From: an uncultured Bacteroidales bacterium
Lineage (GTDB): Bacteria > Bacteroidota > Bacteroidia > Bacteroidales > P3
NCBI GenBank assembly: GCA_900317955.1
Contig: ONIP01000003.1
Location: 124,001 to 188,000 of the forward strand
DNA: 64,000 bases
Direction of reading: 5' to 3'
Below are positions 8,871-18,316 of the stretch, one piece after another; position 1 is the first letter of the stretch; the number at the start of each line of letters is the position of its first letter. The notes beneath the pieces are model-generated. The model worked only from the letters and a program-made list of their open reading frames with translations. It was not told the origin of the DNA and ran no database searches. The position numbers were made by a program, and so were the translations under genes.

Positions 8871-11800
8871 CTACCTCACTACCACTCGTTGGGCAACCCC
8901 GTCGCCCACCTGCACCAAGTAGACACCTGCTGCCATCATGCGGAAGTGCTGAGTCTCGGCAACAGTCTGTTCGGTGCTGAGCAAACGTCCTACCACATCA
9001 AAGATGCGCACTCGCTGCCCTTCTGCCCCCTGCACGGTAATGACATTGCCCTGCGCAGTGATTGTTACGCCAGAAGGCTGTACATCCGAAACACCTACCT
9101 CATCTTCAATAAAAGAGGCAGTCATATTCATGTCACTTGTCACCGTCACGTGGCGTGGATTCTCTGAGCTTCCATCACTCCATTGCACAAAGTGATTTCC
9201 CAATACTGCTATGGCAGCAATCTCAACCACAGTGCCATCGCTAAATGTACCAGACCCTACAACAATGCCCTTTGTCGGTTGCTCCGAAGTTAGCGACAAC
9301 GTGTAGTAATCTATTGGCACCATAACCGTTATAGTATCGTGGATATAGTTGTCAACAATGGTCGTATCGTGAATGTATGTCGTGTCGTGAATAAAGTTGT
9401 TCACCACAACTGTATCATGGACGTAGTTATTCACAATGGTAGTGTCGTGGATATAGTTGTTAACAATGGTTGTATCGTGAACAAATGCCGTGTCGTAAAT
9501 ATAGTTGTTTACCACAACTGTATCATGGATATAGTTATTCACAACTATGGTATCATGGATAATGTTCGTGACAATAGTGGTATCGTGCACAATCGTAGTA
9601 TCGTGAATAAAAATGTCCACATAAGTGGTATCATGCACAATCGTTGTGTCATGTATAAAAATGGTGTCGTGGACCACTGTGGTGTCATGGTAGGCGATAG
9701 TATCGGGTAACAGCGCAAAGTACGCCGTAAGCAGTGTGTCTCTGTCGACGGTCAGCATACGAGGATTGGCCGTGTCGCCATCGCTCCAATGGGCAAAGAG
9801 GTAGCCTGTGTTGGGTGTAGCAACTATAGTAGCGGTTGGTTCCGCACAGGTGGGCTGTGTGACCACCGATGCCGTTCCCATCGTCACGTCAATCGACGAT
9901 ACACTTACCGTGGCATCCAGCTCTCCTACAAAGTTGTTAAAGTTGTTCCAACGTGCCGTGTATGAAGCAGTACTCCCGCAGGGAATATATACCGGGATAG
10001 AATCTGGGACGTTGTAAAAAGCGTTGGCTCCAGTCATAGGTGCAACCGCAGGCTTTGCGGTGATGCTTGTCAGCCCTGTGCAACCAATAAAGGCTCCGGC
10101 TCCTATCGAATCCACAGAATTACCAATAACCAAAGATTCTAAGCTGTCGCAATATGAGAATGCTCCTTCACCAACATATTCTACCGAATCTGGTATTATA
10201 AGGGTTCTTACTCCCCTTGAAACCCCAAATGCACAATCAGGTATTGTTTTAACATTATTACCTATACTAATTGCATTAATGCCACAATTAGCAAATGCGC
10301 GATAAACTGCATGCGTATTAGTATCATAACCCATATAGGTACAACTATCGGCATTGAAGTTTACCGTTGATAGGTTACTACAATTTTTGAACGCCCATCT
10401 ACCAATAGACCTAACCCTCCTGGGTATCGTAATCGAAGTAAGGCCCGTGCAACTACCGAACGTCTCATTGCCTATTCTTTCAACAGAATCCGGAATAATG
10501 ACCGAAGTAAGTCCTGTGCATCCATAAAACGCATCACTGCCTATTGATTTCACAGCATTCGGAATCGTGACAGACTGAAGATTCGTACAAGCACAGAACG
10601 CGGCATCGGGAATTACCTTCACATTGCTGCCGATATTTACAGTACTAACATTACAATCCAAAAACGGAGCGTATGAAGTCATAGTCTCGCAATCATATCC
10701 CATATTGGTACAACTATCGGCATTTAAGTTTACTGTTGCAAGGTTGCTACAATTATAGAAGGCATGATCTCCAACACTTTTCATATTCCTTGGAATCGTA
10801 ACCGAAGTTAGACCTGTGCAGTTCATAAACGACACGTTCCCTATTGATTCCACCGAATCTGGAATCGTGATAGATTGAAGATTTGTACAACCACTGAACC
10901 CACCATCAGGAATCATCTTGACTTGACTGCCTATGTTCACCGTAGTGACATTACAGCCTCCAAACACATAGTACACATAATGAGAATGATTATTGCTAAC
11001 ACACCCCATATTGGTGCAGCTGTCCGCATTAAAGTTTACAGTTGACAGGTTACTACAACCAGCGAAAGCGCTGCGACCAATACTTTTGATTCTTCTGGGA
11101 ATAGTAATCGAGGTAAGCCCAGTACAATTAAGAAACGATAGGTTACCTATCGACTCCACCGAGTCAGGAATAGTGATGGATTGTAGATTCGTACAACCAC
11201 TGAACCCGCCATCCGGAATCATCTTGACATGGCTGCCTATGTTAACCGTAGTGACATTACAGCTTCCAAACACATAGAACACATAATTACTATCGCTAAT
11301 GTATCCCATATTGGTGCAGCTGTCGGCATTAAAGTTTACAGTTGTTAGGTTAGTACAATAAGCGAAGGCACCGGCCCCAATACTTTTAATATTTCTTGGT
11401 ATCGTAATCGAAGTAACACCAGTGCATCCATAAAAAGCATATTCTGGGATTATTTTCACATTCTGACCTATATTGATGGTCGTAATATTTGTATCCCCAC
11501 TAAATGCGTAATACATGCTTGTACAACTATCGGCATTAAAATTCACTACATATAAACTATCACACCAACCGAGAGCATTACTTTCCATAGAGATAATGGA
11601 GTTAGGGATAGTAACAGAAGTGAGTCCACGGCACCCATAAAATGCCATAGTATCAATAACTTTTACAGCGTATGTGGTTCCTCCGTGTGTGACAGTCGAA
11701 GGGATTATCAAACTGCCTGTTGGCATTGTATATCCCACCCAACATGACCACCCAGATCCATCATAGGATGGATTGACATTGGGACTCACTACACCAACTG

Positions 11801-11936
11801 TAGATGATGTCAGAATTTTATAGTACAATGTCTGCCCAGTCGGGGCGACAGCGGAGAAATCGTAGGCAAAGACGCTCTGCGGCAATGCCATTGCCATCAG
11901 TAGGATGGCATAAAGGAGTAATTTTTGTTTCTTCAT
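8871..11936 (-). CDS. BspA-like leucine-rich-repeat surface protein with T9SS type A tail
   Basis: 1021 residues. A signal peptide ends at FAYD (about residue 25). Residues about 90-640 are LRR_5 (BspA-type) repeats of the form LTSITIPxxxxSIGxxAFxxC. These are grouped into a longer unit of about 102 residues that alternates LRRs with NFNADSCTNMG segments. Then come two InlB-B-like repeats (WSDGD..NPR and WSDGS..NPR) flanking a low-complexity IHDTTIVNNY region. The C-terminus (VRIFDVVGRLL... AAGVYLVQV) is a type A T9SS sorting domain ending exactly at the stop. Likely a surface adhesin. The long upstream gap carries a strong promoter at 12298-12329. Confidence 0.88.
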   Translation of the reverse strand: MKKQKLLLYAILLMAMALPQSVFAYDFSAVAPTGQTLYYKILTSSTVGVVSPNVNPSYDGSGWSCWVGYTMPTGSLIIPSTVTHGGTTYAVKVIDTMAFYGCRGLTSVTIPNSIISMESNALGWCDSLYVVNFNADSCTSMYYAFSGDTNITTINIGQNVKIIPEYAFYGCTGVTSITIPRNIKSIGAGAFAYCTNLTTVNFNADSCTNMGYISDSNYVFYVFGSCNVTTVNIGSHVKMIPDGGFSGCTNLQSITIPDSVESIGNLSFLNCTGLTSITIPRRIKSIGRSAFAGCSNLSTVNFNADSCTNMGCVSNNHSHYVYYVFGGCNVTTVNIGSQVKMIPDGGFSGCTNLQSITIPDSVESIGNVSFMNCTGLTSVTIPRNMKSVGDHAFYNCSNLATVNLNADSCTNMGYDCETMTSYAPFLDCNVSTVNIGSNVKVIPDAAFCACTNLQSVTIPNAVKSIGSDAFYGCTGLTSVIIPDSVERIGNETFGSCTGLTSITIPRRVRSIGRWAFKNCSNLSTVNFNADSCTYMGYDTNTHAVYRAFANCGINAISIGNNVKTIPDCAFGVSRGVRTLIIPDSVEYVGEGAFSYCDSLESLVIGNSVDSIGAGAFIGCTGLTSITAKPAVAPMTGANAFYNVPDSIPVYIPCGSTASYTARWNNFNNFVGELDATVSVSSIDVTMGTASVVTQPTCAEPTATIVATPNTGYLFAHWSDGDTANPRMLTVDRDTLLTAYFALLPDTIAYHDTTVVHDTIFIHDTTIVHDTTYVDIFIHDTTIVHDTTIVTNIIHDTIVVNNYIHDTVVVNNYIYDTAFVHDTTIVNNYIHDTTIVNNYVHDTVVVNNFIHDTTYIHDTTIVDNYIHDTITVMVPIDYYTLSLTSEQPTKGIVVGSGTFSDGTVVEIAAIAVLGNHFVQWSDGSSENPRHVTVTSDMNMTASFIEDEVGVSDVQPSGVTITAQGNVITVQGAEGQRVRIFDVVGRLLSTEQTVAETQHFRMMAAGVYLVQVGDGVAQRVVVR
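9339..9690 (-). repeat. IHDTTIVNNY-type short tandem repeats
   Basis: Units of 18 and 27 bases encode HDTxxV and HDTxxVNNYI in succession, about 14-16 HDT words in all, with Val/Ile alternating in a beta-like pattern. They separate the two InlB-B-like repeats of the LRR protein and probably act as a rigid spacer. Confidence 0.8.
10700..11400 (-). repeat. 306-bp tandem duplications within the LRR gene
   Basis: The stretch around 10851-10990 reappears 306 bases later (11157-11296) with only scattered changes, for example the words coding for IPDSVESIG, MIPDGGFSGCTNLQS and SCNVTTVNIG. Less similar copies continue on both sides. This is recent expansion at the DNA level in whole 102-residue units. 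Confidence 0.75.
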
Positions 11937-11984
11937 GTTGTTTATGTTTTAGATTAATCATTCTCTTCCTTGCAAAACAACATA

Positions 11985-12291
11985 TAAAAAAAGCGCGGGA
12001 ACAACTTTCTTGCTTATCCTGCATAGAAGGCCTTCGCATTGCCCTGGTTACTGAATAAGCAATGCCGAAGCCCACGCGTTAGGTATATAGCTGATACACT
12101 ATATGCCAACCATGGACGATGAACATTGCGTTATTGCGGTAACCAGTGAAGTTGCGAAGTTCTCTATGCCGCAGACAAAACGCTGTTACAACGTCTTTTT
12201 CAATATGTCTGCCCTCTGTCTAAGGTTTGCGTAAATAGTGGCAGGGCAGTGAGTTGCCCCCGCCCATACCCGTCGCGGCCTCGGCAGAACG
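11985..12291 (-). ncRNA. Candidate structured RNA with a long rod-like fold (6S-like or LRR leader)
   Basis: No gene fits the stretch between the LRR start and yifB. Between 12021 and 12169 five stems nest perfectly: 12021-12027/12163-12169, 12032-12037/12154-12159, 12044-12051/12139-12146, 12054-12058/12131-12135 and 12060-12064/12124-12128. A terminal hairpin (12085-12090/12099-12104) caps them. Internal loops between stems are short except one of about 6-7 bases per side. On the minus strand a second hairpin (GCAGAC/GTCTGC) lies upstream and a U-run follows at about 11986-11992. The long interrupted rod recalls 6S RNA, but about 300 bases from the promoter is longer than usual. A structured 5' leader of the LRR gene is the main alternative. 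Confidence 0.5.
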
Positions 12292-12297
12292 ACGTTA

Positions 12298-12329
12298 CAA
12301 AGATACAAAACTATTTGCAATTTGACAAA
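12298..12329 (-). promoter_or_regulatory. Strong Bacteroidota promoter (-33 TTTG, -7 TATCTTTG)
   Basis: Read on the minus strand, TTTG (12326-12329) is followed after 20 bases by TATCTTTG (12298-12305), an exact match to the phylum consensus. Transcription would start near 12291 and run through the structured region toward the LRR gene. Confidence 0.75.
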
Positions 12330-12654
12330 AAAAGTAACCAACCGATATAGCCATGTATAGCTTTTTCGTATAGCTATTGTCGCATTAGTCACATAAGAAT
12401 AGCAATAAAGGACAACAGTAGCCTTGGATTACACTTCTGGACATTTGATAATCCATTGTATGTCATGTCTATGTATTCACTGCTAAATTTATATGGTATT
12501 TTACCGCAATGCTAATTTTTATGTTGCAGTTGTATCTACAAAGACAAATGAACGACATTACCATTTCTCTTCTGCATCGTCCCATACGGTGCTAACTTTT
12601 TTCTCTTCGAAGATTTGTATCTGATTGTGCCTTATCAAAGTTTGCTACATTTTT
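12330..12654. other. Gene-free stretch upstream of the structured RNA
   Basis: AT-rich sequence between the 12.3 kb promoter and the 3' end of yifB. I see no reading frame with plausible codons, no clear terminator and no repeat. Confidence 0.5.
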
Positions 12655-14193
12655 CTATTTACCCCAACTATCTCGGTCTAATGAGCGGTAGGTGATGGCC
12701 TCCTGCAGGTGGTGGGGCTGAATGTCGGGGCAGCCTTCGAGGTCGGCGATGGTGCGGCTGACGCGCAGGATACGGTCGTAGGCTCGAGCCGAAAGGCCAA
12801 GGCGGTTCATGGCGGTCTCGATGATGCTGCGGCACTCGTCGCTCAGTCGGCAGTGCTCACGGGTGAGCTTGCTGGTCATCTGCGCGTTGCAATGCACACC
12901 AGGATGGCCGGCAAAGCGGGCAGTTTGGATGGCACGGGCTGCCACTACCCGCTCGCGGATGACGGCACTGGACTCGCCCTGCTGCATGTTGTTGAGCTGG
13001 CTGACTGGGACAGGCGTTACCTCAATGTGCAGGTCGATACGGTCCAGCAGTGGGCCAGAAATCTTGTTCATGTACTTCTTTACCGCACCTGCGGGACAGG
13101 TACACTCTACTGTGGGATGATTGTAGTAGCCACACGGGCAGGGATTCATGGCAGCAACAAGCATGAAGGATGCGGGATAGTCTATCGTCATCTTGGCACG
13201 GCTGATGGTGACACGACGTTCCTCCATGGGTTGTCGAAGTACCTCCAGCACCTGACGGCGGAACTCGGGAAGTTCATCAAGAAACAGCACTCCGTTGTGT
13301 GCCAAGGAGATTTCTCCCGGCTGGGGGTTGGAGCCACCACCCACAAGAGCAACATCGGAGATGGTATGATGCGGAGCGCGGAACGGGCGAATGGCAATAA
13401 GCGAGTCCTCTTTTTTCATTTTGCCCGCCACACTGTGAATCTGTGTTGTCTCGAGCGACTCCTCCAAGCTTAACGGAGGAAGGATGGAGGGCATACGCTT
13501 GGCCAACATGGTCTTGCCCGAGCCCGGAGGACCAATCATGATGACATTATGTCCACCCGCAGCGGCAATCTCCAATGCCCGTTTGATGCTTTCCTGCCCC
13601 TTGACATCGGCAAAGTCATACTCGTAGCAGTTGAGGTGATTGGCGAATTCGGCACGGGTATCGACGATGGTTTGTTCCATCATCTTCTCGCCGTTAAGAT
13701 GGTCTAAAACCTGTTTGACATTCTCGGCACCATAGACTTCGAGGTTATTGACAATGGCAGCCTCGCGGGCGTTCTCCTTGGGGACAATGATGCCTTTGAA
13801 TTTCTGCCTGCGGGCTTCGATGGCTATGGGTAGCACCCCTTTGATGGGGCGCAAGCCGCCATCGAGAGACAACTCGCCCATGATGACATACTTCTCCAAG
13901 TCGTCGGCACGCATGTTGCCTGCGGCGGCAAGGATACCGATGGCAATGGTGAGGTCGTAGGCTGCCCCTTCCTTTCTTAAATCAGCAGGAGCCATATTGA
14001 CTACCACCCGTTTGCCCGGTATGCGGAAGCCATACTGACCGATGGCGGTGGCTATACGCTGCTGACTCTCTTTCACGGCACTGTCGGGAAGCCCAACGAG
14101 CGTGAAATTGACACCCATTTCAACGCTCACTTCCACGGTGACCATCATGGCGTTAACTCCACAGATAGCACTGCCGAATGTCTTGACTAACAT
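12655..14193 (-). CDS. YifB/ComM family Mg-chelatase-like AAA ATPase
   Basis: 512 residues from the ATG at 14193 (MLVKTFGSAICGVNA, the family's standard N-terminus). An upstream in-frame start at 14253 is rejected because it would place a terminator hairpin (14216-14246) in the coding region. The N-terminal domain is of the ChlI/Lon-like fold (LVGLPDSAVKES). Walker A is GPPGSGKT near residue 215, followed by a Mg-chelatase C-terminal domain. ComM members are hexameric helicases that help branch migration of incoming DNA during natural transformation. The exact role in Bacteroidota is not settled. Confidence 0.93.
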   Translation of the reverse strand: MLVKTFGSAICGVNAMMVTVEVSVEMGVNFTLVGLPDSAVKESQQRIATAIGQYGFRIPGKRVVVNMAPADLRKEGAAYDLTIAIGILAAAGNMRADDLEKYVIMGELSLDGGLRPIKGVLPIAIEARRQKFKGIIVPKENAREAAIVNNLEVYGAENVKQVLDHLNGEKMMEQTIVDTRAEFANHLNCYEYDFADVKGQESIKRALEIAAAGGHNVIMIGPPGSGKTMLAKRMPSILPPLSLEESLETTQIHSVAGKMKKEDSLIAIRPFRAPHHTISDVALVGGGSNPQPGEISLAHNGVLFLDELPEFRRQVLEVLRQPMEERRVTISRAKMTIDYPASFMLVAAMNPCPCGYYNHPTVECTCPAGAVKKYMNKISGPLLDRIDLHIEVTPVPVSQLNNMQQGESSAVIRERVVAARAIQTARFAGHPGVHCNAQMTSKLTREHCRLSDECRSIIETAMNRLGLSARAYDRILRVSRTIADLEGCPDIQPHHLQEAITYRSLDRDSWGK

Positions 14194-14215
14194 AGTTGTC
14201 GGTTTTATTTTATAA

Positions 14216-14246
14216 AAAGCCGACACCTGATGCAGATGTCGGCTTT
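14216..14246 (-). terminator. Rho-independent terminator after ompH
   Basis: Perfect 10-bp stem (14216-14225 with 14237-14246), 11-base loop, then a run of five T on the minus strand. It follows the second ompH gene by 23 bases and ends the bamA-ompH-ompH unit before yifB. Confidence 0.8.
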
Positions 14247-14269
14247 GCTGCAAATGTGTTTACAACGGC

Positions 14270-14782
14270 TTATTTGAGGCCGAGTTTTTTCTTGACGAGA
14301 GGCATGATATCGTCGCTGTCCTGCGAATAGAGCACAGTGCCGATGCCTGAATCGAAAATGTAAGTATAGCCGTTCTCTTTGCCCACTTCCTCGATAGCTT
14401 TCTTAGCACGGTCGACAATGGGTTTAAGAAGGGCTTCCTGGCGCTCTTCAAGAAGCTTCTGGGCATTGGTCTGAGACTCCTCGATGCGGGCTCTCATGTT
14501 CTGCAGGTCGCTCTCTTTGGTTTTACGAATCAGCTCGGACAGTTGGTCTCTTTTGGCCACATAGTCGTTGTATTTGGTCTCGAACTCCTTGTTCATGGTT
14601 TCCAATTCAGCTTGGAGAGCCTCTACTTCTTTCTGCAAGGCAGCCTGGGCAGAATCGCGACCAGGCATAATCTGCATGAGTTCGTTAGAATTGATGTGAC
14701 CGAGTTTGATGTTCTTCTGAGCCATGGCACTGCCGCTGAAAGCCAACAGAGCCACCAATGCTACGATAAGTCCTTTTTTCAT
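14270..14782 (-). CDS. OmpH/Skp-family periplasmic chaperone (second copy)
   Basis: 170 residues. Signal peptide MKKGLIVALVALLAFSGSAMA, a short beta strand with the OmpH start (NIKLGHINSNELMQIMPG), a long charged coiled coil (about residues 50-125) and the closing strand YTYIFDSGIGTVLY. Skp-type trimers hold unfolded outer-membrane proteins in the periplasm and hand them to BamA, which is encoded two genes upstream. 54 bases separate it from the first ompH. A terminator follows. Confidence 0.9.
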   Translation of the reverse strand: MKKGLIVALVALLAFSGSAMAQKNIKLGHINSNELMQIMPGRDSAQAALQKEVEALQAELETMNKEFETKYNDYVAKRDQLSELIRKTKESDLQNMRARIEESQTNAQKLLEERQEALLKPIVDRAKKAIEEVGKENGYTYIFDSGIGTVLYSQDSDDIMPLVKKKLGLK

Positions 14783-14836
14783 GTTGTGTTTATCAGTTTT
14801 TGTTTGTTATTATTATTTACTTTTGAATATTGTGTT

Positions 14837-15469
14837 TTATCTTCGTACCTCTCTTTTCTCCATATTGTCGGGCTGTTTGTTCTTACTGCCACCTGACGAT
14901 TTGGTATCAGGAGAACGCGCTGCCGAGCCAGAGTTGATGCCCTCAGGCGGGTTGGAGGTGGGCTTGACACCGAGTATCTCCAACACTTGGTTGCTGATGT
15001 CGTATTTCTCGCCTGCGTAAAGAAGGGTTGCGGAGGCTGATTTGTCAAATACAAATGCGTAATTCTTTTCTCGTGCCACCCGCTCAATGGCATTATAGAT
15101 GCGATCCTGCACAGGCTTCATTAGTTCGGCACGTTTCTGGTCGAGATCCCCGCCCGGGGCGAAACGCTGCTGTTGCAGGTTGCGCAATTCGGCCTCTTTG
15201 TTTCTGATTTCATCCTGTCTGCGCTGCTTTAGGTTGTCGGGCAACAGATAAGCTTCCTGCTGATACTGCTGGCGCAACTCATCCACCTCGGCCTGTTTGG
15301 CTTCAAGTTCCTTCCTCCATTCTTCGACATACTTGTTAACCTTGGTGAGCACCTGATTGTATTCCGGCACATTGCTCATGATATACTCTGTGTTGACACA
15401 AGCATACTTCTGAGCCTGCACATTGACCACAAGCAGGAAGAACGTTGCTAAAAGAATTAATTTACGCAT
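14837..15469 (-). CDS. OmpH/Skp-family periplasmic chaperone (first copy)
   Basis: 210 residues, slightly long for the family. Signal peptide MRKLILLATFFLLVVNVQA, the strand YACVNTEYIMSNVPEY, a coiled coil rich in Gln/Glu/Arg, then NYAFVFDKSASATLLYAG and the partner helix DISNQVLEILG. A polar Ser/Gly/Lys/Pro tail of about 35 residues is extra compared with the neighbouring copy. It lies 20 bases behind bamA and is probably co-transcribed with it. Two diverged ompH copies behind bamA are normal for Bacteroidota. Confidence 0.9.
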   Translation of the reverse strand: MRKLILLATFFLLVVNVQAQKYACVNTEYIMSNVPEYNQVLTKVNKYVEEWRKELEAKQAEVDELRQQYQQEAYLLPDNLKQRRQDEIRNKEAELRNLQQQRFAPGGDLDQKRAELMKPVQDRIYNAIERVAREKNYAFVFDKSASATLLYAGEKYDISNQVLEILGVKPTSNPPEGINSGSAARSPDTKSSGGSKNKQPDNMEKREVRR

Positions 15470-15489
15470 AGGATATGTTGCTTAAGGCG

Positions 15490-18039
15490 TTAATCTAAAC
15501 TCTGACCGATACTAAAGTGGAAATGGGAGCCACCGATATTACCTCCGTCGAAACCATAACCCCAGTCAAGTCCGAACATGCCAAGTGCCGGCATGACAAG
15601 CGTGACACCGAAACCGGCGGCATTATACATATTGAAGGGCTGGAAATCTTTGGCATTATACCAGCTATTACCACCCTCAAGGAAACCGCGCACCCAGATA
15701 GTGGTGTTGGAACTCTCGATGATAGGCTGACGTAATTCAAGGGTGTAACGCGCAAAAATTGAGGCACCTTCTTTCGGGCTAAGTTTATTGTTGTCGTAAC
15801 CACGCGAAGGCACAATCTCGCGGCCGTCGAAAGCATAGGCCTGCAAGCCATCGCCACCTAAGAAATAACGTCCGAAGGGCGACAGTCCGATATTCTTGTT
15901 GTAGAAACCCATATAACCGAAACGAGCCTTGGCATTCAGCACTACGTCTCCGACAATGTTAAGCATCCATGAACCCCGGATGTTGACTTTGTAATATTCG
16001 GTCCATTTGTATTTGTCCTCGTTAGTTGCAGTCTCAACTTCACGCCCCGAAATGGCTGTATAGGGCGGTGTGGCAGACACTGCTATTGAAACCTCAGAAC
16101 CGCTACGGGCGTAGATAGGCGAGTCGAGCGAATTACGACTCAATGAGATACCGTATGACAAATCGTTGGCAGAACCATACGTGAAATCCGTACCGCTGAA
16201 AAGCGCGTAGTTATTCAGATTATAGTTCTTGTACGAAAGGGCATGTGAGATAATGAAGTAGTCATCCGGCCAAGTGAGACGACGAGTGAACGACACCGAT
16301 GCGCCACTGATACGGAGGGTACCATAGTTGGCCGTATTTTTCTTATAGACATATCCTGTGCTGAGGAAATGGTGGTACAGAGACACACTCAGCGACTGCG
16401 GGCGGCGGCCACCCAACCAAGGTTCAGTGAAACCGGCGCTGAAGGAATAATAATAAGTACCGTTAGTGACTGCATTGATAGACAGTTTCTGGCCATCGCC
16501 TACAGGCAGAGGTTGCCATGCTTTCTTGTTGAAAATATTGCGGACCGAGAAATTATTCAGCGTCAAACCTATCTGGCCAATCAACATTCCGCTGCCATAT
16601 CCACCTTGCAACTGAATCTGACTGGTGTTGCCTTCTTCCACCTTGTAGACAATGTCCACCGTGCCGTCTTTTGTATTGGGCTTCACATCGGGCTGTATGG
16701 TCTCCTGTTTGAAATAACCCAGCGTGGTCAACTCGCGGTGACTCCTGATAACAGCATCGCGGCTGAAAAGGTCGCCTGGGCGAGTGTGCAACTCCCTGAG
16801 TATTACGCGGTCGTTAGTCATCGTATTGCCTTCAATGATAACGTTGCGCACACGGGCTTGCTTGCCTTCCACTATGCGGATTTCTATGTCGATAGAATCA
16901 TTCTCAACGCCAACCTCTACCGGTGTGGCCGAGAAAAAGAGATAGCCGTTGTCCATATACATGGAACTGATGTCCGTTCCCGAAGGGTTGTACTTGAGAT
17001 TGGTCTCCAGAAGCGTACGGTTATACGGGTCGCCTTTCTCTATGCGGAGATGCTTCGTCAACAAATCGGAGGGATAAATAGTATTGCCCGTAAACGTGAT
17101 GTTGCGGAACACAAACCTGTTTCCCTCATGTATCTTAATCTTAACAATCAGACGGTCCTGATCTGCATCCTTCCCATCGGCACTGTGAGTAGAAGGATAT
17201 ACTGTGTCCCACACTATGCGGGCATCTCTGAAACCGTTCTCGTTATAATAAGTTATAATGCTTTCCAAGTCCTCGTTAAACTTCGACTCTTGGTATTTTG
17301 ACGAGCTCCAGAATCCTTTGGTCCAGAAGAAGAACTTCTTATAATAGTTCACATCATGAGTGTTCTTCATCTGTTGCAACAATTTGTTGGTACTGATTTC
17401 CTTGTTGCCCTCTATTATCAGGGAATCGATTTTGACGCGCTTTCCGGGCTTCACATTGAAAATCACATTCACACGGTCCTCCTTTCCCTTGGCAACGATG
17501 GTATCTTTCTCCACCTTGGTGGAAACTGTGACATTGGTATAGCCTTTTTCGAGATAATAGGCACGGATTTTGTTCCGCGACGTGGTGAGAAGATTCTCTG
17601 TCACCACATCACCCGAGGCTATCTTCATCTCATCTTTCAGCTTGTCGTTGTCGCTTTTCTTCACACCGCTAATCTTAAACATACTCATCTTAGGACGGCT
17701 GCGCAGCTCTATCTCGAAAAAAATCTTGTCACCCTGTATGCGGGTTACATAAATCTGGATGTCCTCAAACATACCCTGCTTCCACAAACGGTCTACAGCG
17801 GTAGCCAGTTTGTCGCCTGGTACTCTTATCTTGTCACCAACCTGCAAGCCAGCTATCAACAATATCATTCGTGTGTCGAAATTCTCGGCACCTTGGAATG
17901 TTATACCGCCTATCTCATACGTCTTTGGTGTGAGATAGTCTATATCGTATTCCTGATTGCCTACAACAACCTGGGCAAACCCCGGAAAAGATAGGCCGAG
18001 CATGAGGAGCAACGGCAGTGTAATCAGTATCTTTTTCAT
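15490..18039 (-). CDS. bamA: BamA outer-membrane protein assembly factor
   Basis: 849 residues. Signal peptide to GFAQ (about residue 22), five POTRA domains (about 30-440; for example FEIELRSRPKMSMFKISG and VRNVIIEGNTMTNDRVILREL), then the Omp85 16-strand barrel starting near QIQLQGGYGSGMLIGQIGLT. It ends in FHFSIGQSLD. BamA inserts beta-barrel proteins into the outer membrane. Together with uppS upstream and two ompH genes downstream this is the expected order, except for an extra gene between uppS and bamA. Confidence 0.96.
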   Translation of the reverse strand: MKKILITLPLLLMLGLSFPGFAQVVVGNQEYDIDYLTPKTYEIGGITFQGAENFDTRMILLIAGLQVGDKIRVPGDKLATAVDRLWKQGMFEDIQIYVTRIQGDKIFFEIELRSRPKMSMFKISGVKKSDNDKLKDEMKIASGDVVTENLLTTSRNKIRAYYLEKGYTNVTVSTKVEKDTIVAKGKEDRVNVIFNVKPGKRVKIDSLIIEGNKEISTNKLLQQMKNTHDVNYYKKFFFWTKGFWSSSKYQESKFNEDLESIITYYNENGFRDARIVWDTVYPSTHSADGKDADQDRLIVKIKIHEGNRFVFRNITFTGNTIYPSDLLTKHLRIEKGDPYNRTLLETNLKYNPSGTDISSMYMDNGYLFFSATPVEVGVENDSIDIEIRIVEGKQARVRNVIIEGNTMTNDRVILRELHTRPGDLFSRDAVIRSHRELTTLGYFKQETIQPDVKPNTKDGTVDIVYKVEEGNTSQIQLQGGYGSGMLIGQIGLTLNNFSVRNIFNKKAWQPLPVGDGQKLSINAVTNGTYYYSFSAGFTEPWLGGRRPQSLSVSLYHHFLSTGYVYKKNTANYGTLRISGASVSFTRRLTWPDDYFIISHALSYKNYNLNNYALFSGTDFTYGSANDLSYGISLSRNSLDSPIYARSGSEVSIAVSATPPYTAISGREVETATNEDKYKWTEYYKVNIRGSWMLNIVGDVVLNAKARFGYMGFYNKNIGLSPFGRYFLGGDGLQAYAFDGREIVPSRGYDNNKLSPKEGASIFARYTLELRQPIIESSNTTIWVRGFLEGGNSWYNAKDFQPFNMYNAAGFGVTLVMPALGMFGLDWGYGFDGGNIGGSHFHFSIGQSLD

Positions 18040-18316
18040 TAAGCCAAATACTTTTCTATATATTATTCAGCACTTTAGTCCAAACAGAACACAGCACTTA
18101 GACTACAATAACTCCGATTCTTATATTTTATTATATATAACAGCAAAAAAAACTTTCCATAAGACACATCCAGCAACACTAATCGCATACCATCCCACCT
18201 CTTACACAGCTTGTAACAAACAGCCATTCTTTCACCAAATAATAACTACCAATCCACTAAATCCTGACTCCCCTTCAGTTCCTGCTTGTTTCTTCCAATA
18301 TCCACGTTTCTTGAGG
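18040..18316. other. Gap between the 402-residue protein gene and bamA
   Basis: 277 bases, AT-rich with C-rich patches. I find no reading frame, no exact -7 element and no hairpin. It is longer than the gaps elsewhere in this gene group, so bamA probably has its own promoter here that I cannot point to. Confidence 0.4.

Noticed and set aside
11985-12300. tmRNA, RNase P RNA or SRP RNA
   Set aside because: None of the conserved words of these RNAs is present on either strand.
14194-14253. Longer yifB start
   Set aside because: It would translate the terminator hairpin of the ompH unit; family N-terminus begins at 14193.
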